Positions 12,307-23,460 of a stretch of 64,000 nucleotides of DNA are shown here, piece after piece; positions within the stretch are counted from its first letter, which is position 1; each line of letters opens with the position of its first letter. The stretch is from assembly GCA_032988165.1 (NCBI GenBank), contig JANTQF010000198.1, positions 1-64,000 on the forward strand, read 5' to 3'. Both the position numbers and the translations under genes were made by a program. The notes under the pieces are model-generated. The model was not told where the DNA came from, did no database searches, and saw nothing but the letters and a program-made list of their open reading frames with translations. Origin of the DNA: Emmonsiellopsis sp. PD_33. Lineage: Eukaryota; Ascomycota; Eurotiomycetes; Onygenales; Ajellomycetaceae.

Positions 12307-13501
12307 ATGGGTTCTGTCGAATTGCCAGCAATGAAAAACAAGCCGAAGATCATCTTCTTCACAGACTTCGACGGCACCATCACGTTGAAAGATAGTATGT
12401 GATTTACATAATACCCGCCCTTTTTTTTTCGGCCGCTTTGGCATACCTGTCGAAATATTGTATGGATATACGGATGTACATACATTCTTTCCATGTGGAA
12501 GTGTGACGAACTGATCTGATTGTTTCTTTTTGATGGTGTTGTATAGGCAATGATTTTATGGTATGATATATGGATTTATTTCTGTTTGCTTTTTTTTTAT
12601 CCCTTTTTATATGGTTGGGGGGCCTCCCAAGCGTGGAAAGCATTTATAAGGAACGCTGTTTGCTAACAGTTGATTGAATAGACGGATAACTTGGGCTATG
12701 GCCAAGAAAAGCGTCGACAAGGTAATATTGCCGTGCTCGAGGATAGGATGTCTTTCCGGTACGTTTATCTATCATTGCCCGCACAGCCCGCAATACGAGC
12801 TAATAAATAATTGCCAGCGACTCCTTCCGCGACATGCTCGACAGCGTCAAAACCCCCTTTGACAAATGCATCGAAACCCTCCTCGAAAACATGCAACTAG
12901 ACCCCTACTTCACCGAATTCTACAACTGGGCCTGCGCCCACAACGTGCCCATCGTCATCCTCTCCTCAGGCATGGTCCCCATCATCCACGCCTTACTCGT
13001 CAAGCTCCTCGGCCACGAGCCGGACAATATCCAGATCGTTGCGAACCAGGTGGCCAGCCGCGATGGCAAGAATATCAACGAGGAAGGCGGCTGGGAGATT
13101 GTTTATCATGACGGTAGCCACTTTGGCCATGACAAATCGCTGGAGATCAAGCCGTACGCGGCGTTGCCGGAGGGCGAGAGACCCACGCTGCTTTATGCTG
13201 GTGATGGGGTGTCGGATTTGTCGGCGGCGTCGCAGACGGATTTGCTCTTTGCGAAGGCGGGGCATGGTATGTGCACTCCAAGGACTTCCATTTTGCTGCC
13301 TGGAAAGGGGAAATAGCATCAATTACCTATACTAACTAATCACCCTTCTTAGACCTGGTAACCTACTGCCAGCGCGAAAACATCCCCTACACCATCTTCG
13401 AGGACTGGTCGAGCATCCTCCAGAAGACCAAGGATATCTACGAGGGAAAGACGGATGCGAAGTCCATCGCGGAGAAGGCGAGGGAGAATAATGAGAAATG
13501 A
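12307..13501 (+). CDS. HAD-superfamily phosphatase, yeast YNL010W (Pyp1)-like
   Basis: Five exons, 12307-12394, 12547-12560, 12682-12758, 12818-13266 and 13353-13501, join in phase to 258 residues. The second exon is only 14 nt and encodes part of the conserved SNDFM stretch directly after the catalytic loop. HAD motif I is DFDGT at residues 20-24 (nucleophile Asp20, acid/base Asp22). Motif II is ILSSGM. The acidic motif IV is LLYAGDGVSDLSAA. The resemblance to phosphoserine phosphatase-like proteins and YNL010W indicates a small cytosolic phosphatase acting on a phosphorylated metabolite; the substrate is not evident from sequence. The C terminus is a charged helix ending NNEK. Without the microexon the frame breaks, so automated models may miss the N terminus. 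Confidence 0.9.
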
Positions 13502-14092
13502 GAAATGGGGAATGAGGAATGACAAGGATGAATTTGCAGCACTGTTTTTTGCGTTTGGCATTGATTGATTCCTTGCGGCAACGATATATCTCTGTTGATT
13601 TTAGAGGATATAGAGGGATGGATGGCTCTTTAGACCTTTGCCGAATAGAGTGGTGAGTAGTTAGTTAGGTTAGGTTAGGGTAAGTTTTGTTCTCTGCGCT
13701 TTTTTTTCGGGCGCCCTCACTAGGGATATGATGGATAGTTTAAGTCAGGAATAGAATACTAGTAGTTATGAATCACAGATGAGTGTTATTTATTTTATTT
13801 TATTTTAGTATTCTATGATTTCGAGTTTGAGGGTGTTACCTATACTATTTATGGTATTAAATGAAGACGCCCGTTATGTATGAGAAAGGCGAATATGCTG
13901 TTCATGATCATTGTTTAGGGGGGGTGGGGGTCAGGGGAGAGAGTTACAGAAATAATGAATGGATACATGTCTTTTTATTTCCAGTCCCCTTCTTCTTCGT
14001 GGTCTTTTACCTTTACATATTAGGGTGGGTTTATACAGCTGTTTAAGGATAAATCTGAAAGCAAAAGGGGGTTCATTAGTTAAAAGACTGTC
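13502..14092. other. Intergenic, 3' side of the HAD phosphatase gene
   Basis: No gene seen. The first 200 bp are probably 3' untranslated sequence. A short GTTAGGTTAGGTTAGGG run near 13660 resembles telomere repeat but is too short to call. TTTTA repeats occur near 13790-13805. Confidence 0.5.
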
Positions 14093-14095
14093 TTA

Positions 14096-14278
14096 GGGCC
14101 TGTTTACTAACCAGGTTCAAAACGGAATCTGGGGTCAAATTGATAAATCGATCCCAAATTACCGACATTTCGATTAAAGACCACTAAATCTCACCCGGCG
14201 TTTTGTGAAACTGTGATAAAACGTGATAGTTCGTAATATATAGTGTGCCAGATCTGTGTTGACTTGGTAAACAGGCCC
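14096..14278. mobile_element. Harbinger/PIF-type MITE, 183 bp
   Basis: The element begins GGGCCTGTTTAC and ends with the exact reverse complement GTAAACAGGCCC, a 12-bp perfect terminal inverted repeat with weaker similarity beyond. It is flanked on both sides by TTA (14093-14095 and 14279-14281). TTA/TAA target duplication and GGGCCTGTTT-type ends are the hallmark of the PIF/Harbinger superfamily. The 183-bp body has no open frame, so it is non-autonomous. No copy elsewhere in the window was noticed. Confidence 0.8.
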
Positions 14279-14301
14279 TTATAGAGCCTGTGGCTTCATT
14301 C

Positions 14302-14468
14302 TAGTGTTGCGAACCCGCCGGGTTTCAAACCTGACAAGAAAAAAGCCCTATGTCGGGCCCGAGGCGCCAAACCCAACGGGCTTTTCGGGTTGACCCCCCC
14401 CGACCCGATAACCCGTTCGGGGCGCCCGAGGCGGTTTCTCAACCTGAACCCGAAAAAAAACAACACTA
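14302..14468. mobile_element. hAT-type MITE, 167 bp
   Basis: The termini are TAGTGTTG and CAACACTA, an 8-bp inverted repeat of the TAGTG type seen in hAT elements. The element is flanked by perfect 8-bp direct repeats CTTCATTC (14294-14301 and 14469-14476), the target duplication length of hAT transposons. The body is GC-rich with many AACCCG/CGGGTT words in both orientations and can fold on itself. It carries no gene and lies 20 bp from the Harbinger-type MITE. Confidence 0.78.
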
Positions 14469-14476
14469 CTTCATTC

Positions 14477-15634
14477 TTTGATAGATCCCATGGATTCTAG
14501 GGGATGTCCTCTTAGGTCATTTTTTGGAGAATATCAGTGTTCCATGCAAAAAGCATGTGGTATAAGGTGAAAAATGATGAAATGATGATAATAATGACAA
14601 ATATCAAGTTGAATATGCAATGAAAATTGCCAGGCTTATAACTATTAGTGTTGTACATTGCTTATAGAGGTGAAATCTCATATGAATTGAATAATATTAT
14701 CAAACTAATAGTAGCTCATAGGAACCCTAGCTATTTTGCATGAAGGAATGTGGGTGGCTGTGTAACTAAATGCTAGTAGTTATAAGTGAGATTGCATGAA
14801 TATGAGATATCATGGGATTCCCAACAATAACCAACTCCTAATCCCGCATGCCCGAACCCCATCATCCCTTCGCCCCAGGCCAGGGATCTTGAATTGTTCC
14901 ACCACTGCACGGGCGAAGGCCAGAGGGGCACAGACAAGATGAGACGCCTTTTGAAACCTGACACTGTTTGGGCTTTCCAGACTCCTCGTCGGGGAGGATA
15001 AGGACCTTGCCTCATGACTTCACAGTTGAGGCCCTTGCTCTACCAGATTGCTAGTTACTAGTAGTCAACTAGGCCATGAATTGACGGCTGATCGGCGACA
15101 GTGTGAAGGCTGATAACATCAGTTTTACCAAGGAACGGAGTTGCTGGGGTTCAGGGCACGTTGCGACATTTCGTGCTGCAATTGATCCGCCTATCTGGGG
15201 GGAACCTGGTTTCATGCCATGCCGTGCGGAGGCGGTCTTCATATATAGGGATGAATGTTCCCCTCGCAGATTGTCGAGGGAAGCTTGGAGGTAACTTAAC
15301 TCGTTAGTTATCTCACTCTTGCTATCAGTGGCGCTCCCTTTGCCGTTATTTAAATACTGGTGTTCTGTGGACGCGGAGGCTAACAAAGCTGCCAGATCCA
15401 CATCCCTCGATCTATGGATAAACGCGAAATACGCTGGTTCTTTGCCGACTTTACTCGGAGCTTATAGATATATATATAGCCAGGCAATTCCTGTTGTCTC
15501 CAGTCTATTCTCAATACTCCGTACTGTCTACCTACTCATATGATAATCCATCTACCCCTCCGAAATCAACCAAATCAACGCCAGACCGAGCTGACCTCGT
15601 CCGAATATCTAATCAATCCTACAAAGCAAGCAAC
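14477..15634. other. Intergenic, upstream of the small membrane protein gene
   Basis: The first 350 bp (to about 14840) are AT-rich and almost without CpG, like decayed repeat sequence. 14840-15060 is of mixed composition with no supported gene. From about 15300 a TATATATATAG tract (near 15470) and CT-rich sequence precede the start codon proposed at 15635. Short open frames here lack family resemblance. Confidence 0.45.
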
Positions 15635-16441
15635 ATGGACATGGATATGGACAAACATCACGACCTCTACCTCCATCCCGACCCAGACCCTGACCCGGCC
15701 ATCTACAATCCCGCCTCCGGAACCCGCCATCCACTCCTCCCACCAGCATCAGCATCAGCATCAGCCTCAGCACTACTCCTCCACCCCAGATCCCCAAGAC
15801 ACAGCCTCCTCATCCGCTGCTGTCTCCTCGCCCTCACCATCCTAAGCCTAACCAGCCTCTCCGCCTTAACAATCACGGCCATCGCCAAATTCCCCGTCCC
15901 CCTCTCCCTCCCTTGCCTCAACAACAAAAACCCCAACAACAACAACGACACCCCCACAACCTCCCTCCGCACCCTCCCCACCACCGACCTCCTCACCTCC
16001 CAACCCGCCACCCCCACCAACTCCAAAACCACCTGCGGCACAACCCCCTCCCAAGCCCGCGCCCACGGCTGCCACTTCAACCTCCTAACCTACTCCTGGC
16101 ACCACCCCCACTGCTTCGACGAGGAGCGGCACTCGCGCTTCCTCGCGCACTACCGCACCTCACTAACCACCTGGTCAACGGGGGCTGGGAAGGCGGTGTC
16201 CGCTGAGGAGGTGAGGGCGGGGATGCATGAGAGTTTGGTGACGGATTGGGAGTTTTATCTTGTGCATTGTTTGTATGTGTTGGAGGGGGAGGGGGGTGGG
16301 GAGGGGAAGGGGGATGAGTGGGGGCCTGGGAATCTACATGCTAAGCAGTGTAAGATGGATTTGCTTGATTCGGGGAGGTTTCGGTTGGGGGAGAGGATGG
16401 TTAGTGTGAGGATGTGGTATCCTGTTTGTGCGGGGGGGTGA
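15635..16441 (+). CDS. Small single-pass membrane protein, fungal-specific, with a W..HC-type C-terminal motif
   Basis: A single-exon frame of 268 residues. I start it at the ATG of MDMDMDKHHD because the frame upstream has no ATG. Residues 1-56 are acidic (Asp-Pro repeats) then Ala/Ser-rich. Residues 57-83 form one transmembrane helix. A low-complexity Asn/Thr linker is followed by a cysteine-rich domain with C134, GCHFNLL at 145-151, W155, C160-FDEE, and W205...H211-C212 (FYLVHCLYVLE). This layout matches a widespread family of fungal membrane-anchored proteins that carry a conserved GC.F, W..C.D block and a later W....HC motif and often lie near secondary-metabolite genes. Their function is not established. 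Codon use changes abruptly from C-rich to G-rich near 16180, so a composition shift is visible within the gene. Confidence 0.65.
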   Translation: MDMDMDKHHDLYLHPDPDPDPAIYNPASGTRHPLLPPASASASASALLLHPRSPRHSLLIRCCLLALTILSLTSLSALTITAIAKFPVPLSLPCLNNKNPNNNNDTPTTSLRTLPTTDLLTSQPATPTNSKTTCGTTPSQARAHGCHFNLLTYSWHHPHCFDEERHSRFLAHYRTSLTTWSTGAGKAVSAEEVRAGMHESLVTDWEFYLVHCLYVLEGEGGGEGKGDEWGPGNLHAKQCKMDLLDSGRFRLGERMVSVRMWYPVCAGG

Positions 16442-16993
16442 TGGGTTGGGTTTGGGAGGGGAGGGGAGGGCTTGTCGGTTTTTCTTTTTTTTTTTTTCAG
16501 GGAAAATGCATTCTACGGATGGGTGTCTGCATATACGGTGTGTTTGGGGTTATTATTATCTGTTCTACGGTGATGGGAATGGGAATGGGGAACCCTGCCT
16601 GTGTATGTCTTTAGTATTTACATAGATGTTGCAAAACGGTGTTTGTGGCAGTCTGCGGAATATCAATCGATCAACCCCTATAATATTTATATAGTTATCA
16701 ATAACCTGATATTAATTTCCACAAAATAATTCCACAATAACCATACCAGATTTTCATGGTCTACCAGAACAGTGCTCTGATAGCTCCAATACCATTACAC
16801 AAATTGGAGCTGTCATATCACTGTGGAAAGTGGATTTTACTGTAGAATCACCATTCTCTGAAATCTAATATTAATATTTCATTTATATTAAAGCTTTTGA
16901 CCTATATATATTAAAATCATGAAGGATTTTAACAATATATGACTATTCTATGAAATTGTAGACTACTACTGCCCCATTCTACTACCATTCTAT
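16442..16993. other. Boundary between gene space and the AT-rich island, with a partial 173-bp repeat unit
   Basis: The last CpGs of the left gene space lie near 16670. After that the sequence becomes AT-rich. From about 16806 it aligns by eye with the repeat units at 22568-22913 (shared TTGGAG start, AATATTAATATTTCATT core and CATTCTAT end). A small palindrome with GATAGCTCCAAT and ATTGGAGCTGTC arms lies at 16778-16813. Confidence 0.5.
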
Positions 16994-16998
16994 ATGTT

Positions 16999-17252
16999 TG
17001 TAACAGGCGCACTCCAATAAGCAGATCATGCAAGTTATACACTAGAATCAAAATTGTAATCACTAGAGAAAGGAAGGAAAAAGGAAAAGAAATCACAAGA
17101 TCATGTAATATAAATAGAAGGGAATTATGCAAGGTCAGAGCAGATAAACATTCATATAAAAGCCTAGTTAGAGGCATTCAATCAGGTAGTTGGAGATCAG
17201 GCAAAGTTTAGGCAAGTTATAGATATAGAGTATAAGGGTATAGTCCTTTACA
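16999..17252 (-). repeat. 3' LTR of the Ty3/gypsy element
   Basis: Matches 22314-22567 over 254 bp with scattered transitions. It keeps the only CpG I found in the island (17008-17009), where the other LTR has CA. Shared blocks include ACTAGAATCAAAATTGTAAT and TATAGATATAGAGTATAAGG. Confidence 0.88.
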
Positions 17253-20200
17253 TTATCCTCCTCTATTCAGATTTGGAGGGTGAGCAGGAGGGCTCAGAAA
17301 ATTGAATATAGAGTAATGCAGATAGAGTCTCATTAGATGAGTATAACTCTTTATAATGAGTAAGTATAGTAGTGTCTTACAGGATAGAGGTTAGTTCTCA
17401 TAAAGAGGCTTCATATTCAAGTCACTTCACTAGATACTAGAATTCTCATTTATAGTAGTAATAATTAAGGATGGCTTTAATCTCATATTCTATCTCATTG
17501 TCTTTTCTAATAATACCAGGTGAATGCCAGTTAGTGATCTCTTGTGAGGAGAATAGGTTAGTAGAGGCTTTACAGAGTAGGTTTATATAAAATATATTAT
17601 AAATCTCAGATAGTATGTTAAGGTAGTAGTTATAACTTCTCAGAACTTTAATAATAATGTACTTGGTATATTAGTAGTTAAGTATGTGAGATAGGTAATT
17701 AATTATAATATTTTAGAGATCTAACTAGACCTTATCATTTACCTTATAATATTTAGTAAGATTTTAGTAGGTATTCATATAGTTCTATTAATCTTACTGA
17801 GTATTAGCCATGAAGGATTCAGCCTACTTACAGACTTACTGGAGTTTTAAGATAATGATATTCATAATTTGAATTGAACTATAAGATAAAGTGAAAGATT
17901 CAGATAATTCAGTAAGATTAAGAACTTTAAGGTTATAATCATATAAGAGGAAAAACAGGCTAATATTAGTACTAATAGTATTATAGCCATTAATTACAAG
18001 TTTAGCATGCAAAAGAAGTTCATTTCAGTCATTCTAAGCATACAAATAGAACTTTTAGAGGTAGTTCTTAATTATCTGAATCATACATTCAATGCTGTCA
18101 TTAATTTCAGAATGATAGATAGTCAAGAGATACTAAAAGATTTTGAGGAGCTAATAAATTTAGCTTCAGATAACTTCAACAAACTAAATCTCATAGTTTA
18201 AAATAATTATACAGGGTAGATCATACTAATGATAAAACAGACTTTAAAAGAAGGCTTTAGCCACTATAGGTACATTTATCTTCACACAGGATTTAAGGAT
18301 AACATCTTTACTAAGGCAGTTAATAATGATAAGAATATTCTTACAGTTATTACTTATAAGGAGGTCTACTATAAAATTAATAGTAATATTATACTAGACA
18401 CATTTAGGAATCAGAAGAGATTTGAGTAGACCTTAATAATAATCTCATCAGATAATGACAGATTAGCAGATATTGTAGTTCTAGATAAACTATTAGATGC
18501 TCTGAAATATATCAGACTAGTAGAAATCTCAGGATAAAATTTAGTAGAGCACTTCATAGTCTAGATGGCTGATTATCAGAGAATCATAAGTTTCTTACAT
18601 GATTTAGGTGTGTAATAATTCTGAATCAGGAATTTACCATCTCTTCTAGAAGTATAATTAGAAGTTAGGGTCTATAGAGTATTTAATAATATTAATATAG
18701 ACTTGGAGTTTAGATGGAAAACAGCAAGCTTTATCTTAGATAATTTAGATTATTATTTGAAGGCATTCATCAGAGGTGGCAATAGTGTTCCAGAGTCCCT
18801 AGAGTAGGAATGAGGTAGTCATAATTAGCAGGATGACAGGCAAGGTATATATTACTTTATATAGTGTTATTTTAAATTCTTTGAGGATCTGCAGATCTAG
18901 TAGTCTCTGTTTGCAGTTTACTTAGTAGGCATCAGAGTCTTTAGAAGGCATATTCTATTTACATCAGAAGAGGATGTCAGCCATGAAGTTCTCTATGTCA
19001 GAGTAATAATGAATTATGAAATGAAAGCAGCTAAGAAATTCAGCTTAGTATATCTAGTATTTAGAGAGTTTATAAGTCATCATGAAATATTAAAGATTTT
19101 TATAATTTATAATAATTTTAAAGTTTTTCACACTGCAGAGTTCAGAGTCCCATTCTTCTAGACATCAGATAATGATAAGAAGTTTCTTATTATAAATCTT
19201 ATAGTTAGCTTTAGCAGGACTAAGCTTCTTAAATATAAATATATAGAATTACAGGACATCTTTATCATTTCATTGCATGAGAGTACTATCTGTGATATAA
19301 CTAGAAGAGTCTATTTCAACTATCATCAGATAGTTAGAGTTAAATGTAATGAGCATCAGAGTAGAGACAAACATCTATTTAAGATGTGTGAATACCTTAT
19401 CTACTTCCTTAGATCATAGAAATTACTGATCTTTGCATGTGAGATCAGTCAGTAGTCAGATGATATTAGAAAAATCCCAAATGAAGTATCAGTAGAAATT
19501 TATAAATTCTAGGAAGTCTTATACATCTTTTATAGTTATAGAGGTCTCTTATTTAAGAATAGTAGTAATCTTTTTAAGGTTCATACAGACTCTCTTCCTT
19601 ACCTCTATGATGAAGCTGAGGTAGGTCATCTTTTAAACTTTAAAGGCAGATTTATTAATGTCAATTAGGAGACCATGTTTATGGAGGTAGGTGAGAACTT
19701 TTCAAATATACTCTTAATATTACTTGTAGGATTCATCAGTGAAGATGAGGATGTCATCAAGGTAAATGAAAGTAAATTCATCTAAATAGTCTTATAAGAT
19801 CTAGTTGATGTATTTCTGGAAGATGCTCAGGGCATTTATAAGATTAAAGAGGGTAATTATCCATTCAAATAAATTATATCTCATGTAAAAGGTAGTTAGC
19901 TATTCATTTCCTTCTGCAATTTAGATCTTATAGAATGTGGAAATAACATCCAGCTTTATAAACTACTTAACTCAGCTAATCCATTTAAAAGTCTCATTAA
20001 TTAACAGTAGTAGGTAATAATCTTTTCAGGTAAGACAGTTAAGGCTCTAATAGTTAACATAGAATTAGAGGTCTCTACCTGACTTCTTCATAAAAAGCAC
20101 AGGTGTGCCTGCAGGCAAATTACTAACTTAGATGAAACCTTTATTTAGAAGGTTATTAAGGGTCTTGCAGAGTACAAGTAGTTCATCACATAATATGTTA

Positions 20201-22313
20201 TATAGTAGTTCTCAGGGCAATTAAGGGTCTTTACCATCTATCTTCTTAAGTTTAATATGATAATTATGCATATCATGGAATAGTAGAAGCTTCTCAGCAG
20301 CCTTATGATTAAAAACATCAAGAAATTCATGGTAGTACAGAGAAAGGATTATTATAAAGTTAGTTTTCAGCTTCTTAGAGAGCTGTGAGAGGGCCTTCTC
20401 TATATTAGCTATACTAGTAGTAAAAATTTCAATGGGAGGTTAGAACTTGAATTTCTAATTACAGCTTCAAAGGAGGTTATAAATATTAGTAGAGATTTAG
20501 TAAAGGTCAGTAGTTTTATGAACATCTTTTTTAGAGATATAAATACCTCTAGAAAATATAATACATCAGTTGCAAGCATTAATAAGAGCTTGATGTTCAG
20601 ATAGCTATAATAAATCTAGTATGAAGTCATACAGAAGATTCTCAATCTCATATATATAAGGATTTTTTCAGAGAAATCTATTAACATCAACATCAAGTTT
20701 CATTATATTTCATATAAAGCTACCTATATCACCATTGATACCTTCAATCTTTCAGGGATTAATCAGGATATGCAGGAGGTTATGACAGTTAACCATGCAA
20801 AAGTGAATCATTAAATAGTAATAGTAACCATTGTCTATTATAGCATTCATATTAAAAGAACAATTAACTACAGTAGGTATAAGAATCATCAGAATAATTA
20901 TTTTCTTCTCAAAGGTCTTTCTATCTAACTTCAGGAGCTTCTACTCATAATTTTGCATGAAAGCTAGTCTTTTCCCAAGTCTGACTTGACATCTTCAAAG
21001 TCTTCCTCCTCTTCAGGCTTAATTTGTATATTTATGAACTATATAGATAGTTTCAGGAGAATATGGGTTTCATGGCAGTCAGTAGCTCTGTACCCAGGTT
21101 TGTTACAGTTAATGCAGACACCTTAGGTGTAGTAGTTAATAATAATAGTAGTAGTTATATTTAGAATGTAGAATATATTTATATAAGTAGGCTCTGTAGA
21201 CATCCAGTTCATAGCATTTAGATCCTTTAGTAAAGAGGTCTTAGAGAAGGCCTCTCTAGAGGTGGTAGGAGTACTACTATAGATTCAGCCCTAAATAGCC
21301 TTAATCTCAGATAGGTTGTTCTCTATACTATAGAGCTTCATATAATATTTAAGGTATATAGAGGGTTTAATAGAGGCAACAGTCTACTGTAGAAGTTCAA
21401 ACTTGATAGCCTTTTTAAGTAGGGCCTTCTTGACAGTGTCATCTTATAGCTGATTACTAGCTTTCAGAATCTTCTGATTAAATCTCAGAAGAAAGACAGA
21501 GAGTAGATTAATTTTCTGATAAATACTGTATAGCTAGGTTAGAGCTTTCTGAGTCACTAAAGGATCAGAGAAAAGGATGTCAAGCTGATTAAGAATGACA
21601 TTAGAGATTATAAGAATGAGTTTAGTATTAACCTTCATCTAAGAGTAGAATTAGGTGATAGTAGTGCTAGAGAGTCAGGTATAGATGTATTAGGCCTAGT
21701 CAGCAGGAGATCCAATTATAAGGCTATTTAAAGTAATTTTAGCCTCCACACTGAGGTGCCAGACAGAATATTTAGAGACTTATTTGCCCATGAATTTCTC
21801 AAGGGTAGTGAGTCTTTCTTTCAGACATCTTAGAAAGTCCTCAAAAGAAGTAGTTAGATGAGTAGGAGTTAGAATAGGAGCTAAAGTCAGTATAGGCATA
21901 TAATTTTATTTAGTAATAAGATTAATCTTATTTGCAAGCTATTAGATAAAGTTTCAGAATTTAGCATCAGAGCTCTGAGAAGAGGTGCTATCTTCATGTA
22001 GAGGATCTATATTTATAATGAATTCAAAAAATTGTTCAGATTCAGAGAGTTCAGAGGATTTAGGAAGTTTAGAGGATTCAGAAAGTTCAGAGGAAAATCT
22101 CATAAGATATCAATATAGACTATTAGGGCTTTAGAGCCTTTTACTGACACATCATCTAGTAGAGCTGAGCTGGGCAAGTTGTATTTCAAATTTCAGAAGA
22201 GTTTACTATACATATAGATTACATTTAGAAGAATCTACTATACATGCAAATCACATTCAGAGGGTGAATATAATGAGGATCTCTAAGAAGAGATCAAGTA
22301 AGTAATTACAAAA
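17253..22313 (-). pseudogene. Decayed gag-pol of the Ty3/gypsy element
   Basis: Read on the minus strand from right to left. A gag zinc knuckle lies near 21,065-21,120 and reads C-I-N-C-N-K-P-G-Y-R-A-T-D-C; the expected histidine is replaced by tyrosine, as a CAC to TAC transition would give. Further on, the connection region and reverse transcriptase are recognisable near 20,300-19,600, with PAGTPVLFMKKSG and the catalytic YLDD. The 18-19.5 kb part should hold RNase H and integrase but is too mutated to place. The in-frame stops are largely TAG/TAA/TGA where CAG, TGG, CAA or CGA is expected, which is the RIP signature. Confidence 0.82.
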
Positions 22314-22567
22314 TGTAACAGGCATGCTTTAATAAATAGATCATGTGAGCTATATACTAGAATCAAAATTGTAATTACTAGAGAAAGAAAGGAAAAAAGA
22401 AAAGGAATCATAAGATCATGCAATATAAATAGAAGGGAATTATATGAGGTTAGAGCAGATAAACATTCATATGAAGGCCCAGTCAGAGGTGTCTGATTAA
22501 GTAGTTAGAGATTAGGTGAAATTTGGGTGAGCTATAGATATAGAGTATAAGGGCATAGCTCTTCACA
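22314..22567 (-). repeat. 5' LTR of the Ty3/gypsy element
   Basis: The partner of 16999-17252 and identical to it in length. The polypurine-type tract and primer site could not be assigned safely because of the mutations. Confidence 0.88.
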
Positions 22568-22913
22568 ATGTTGGAGTAATAGTATGCTAGTAAATCTTAA
22601 TTTAATAGTATATCTATTATTCTTTAAAATATAATGTTAATATTTCATTAATAATTCATCTAGCACAATGCTTTAGTAAATATATTAAAGAGCAAATTAT
22701 AATAAAGGCTAATTATCATACTGTCCTACTATCATTCTATATGTTAGAGTAATGATATGATAGTAAATCTTAATTTAATAGTATTCTCATTATTCTCTAA
22801 AATATAATGTTAATATTTTATTAACAATTTATCTGGCATAATACTCTAGTAAATATATTAAAGAGTAAATTATAATGAAGGCTAATTACCACACTATCCT
22901 ACCATCATTCTAT
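22568..22913. repeat. Two tandem 173-bp repeat units
   Basis: 22568-22740 and 22741-22913 are 173 bp each and both start ATGTT.GAGTAAT and end CATTCTAT. Shared internal words are AAATCTTAATTTAATAGTAT and AAATATATTAAAGAG. A diverged third unit lies left of the retrotransposon (about 16806-16998), so the retroelement landed at a unit junction. Confidence 0.8.
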
Positions 22914-23460
22914 GTATTGAAATTATAGTATAACTATAGAGCATTGAATTTACTATATATACATTACTTCTAAGGTAGAACTTTAATATTTCATTATATT
23001 TTCATTTTTAGAATAGAGAAATAATTAAAAAGAATATCCATTTATTGTATTATCTCTATCTATATATCTAGAAAAAAAAAAGAAAAAACAGACCTATAAT
23101 TTATTCTAAAAAACCTAGAAAAAACTATGCTCATCTTCCTTCACCTCTATACCCTCTGCTCTATCTATCTCCTCTGATTTCATAGTCATCTCTGATTCTT
23201 CATCAATGATCACACTGTCAGGATTTGATAGTCTGACAATTAAAGAGTGTTACTCATGATATTCCCCAGATTAGAGGATGAACTCTGACATGGTAGCTAG
23301 AAGTAAGAAACTATATGCTATCTCTATATGAATATCTGAGAAACTTTTTATTGAAATTATAAATGTAGAGGGATATAGGCATCATTTTAGACTTAAAAAT
23401 AGTATTTTTCTGGAAGTAGATAACTTCTACTTCTACTATGTAAATAAGATATAAATTAAT
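22914..23460. other. AT-rich decayed sequence, no gene
   Basis: CpG-free and AT-rich with A/T homopolymers. It contains a diverged trace of the 173-bp repeat near 22914-23000. A CT-rich stretch near 23130-23200 has no coding signal that I could identify. Confidence 0.4.

Larger units (their letters stand above)
16999..22567 (-). mobile_element. RIP-degraded Ty3/gypsy LTR retrotransposon with perfect target duplication
   Basis: Two direct repeats of 254 bp each (16999-17252 and 22314-22567) begin TGTAACAGG and end ...ACA, and are flanked by the identical pentamer ATGTT (16994-16998 and 22568-22572). They differ mainly by C/T and G/A transitions. The internal region reads on the minus strand as gag then pol, so the 5' LTR is the right-hand one. 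Reverse transcriptase is recognisable, with FTKLDV-like, FGLINAPSTFQ-like and YLDDILIF blocks near 19,740-20,000. The element is 5,569 bp, the usual size for Ty3/gypsy. Stops interrupt every frame, so it cannot be autonomous. Confidence 0.9.

Noticed and set aside
13655..13685. Telomere-like GTTAGGTTAGGTTAGGG
   Set aside because: Three or four imperfect units in the middle of gene space; too short to indicate an internal telomere.
18007..18429. Plus-strand open frames of 64 and 66 codons inside the retrotransposon
   Set aside because: They lie antisense to the pol region and are products of AT-rich decay.
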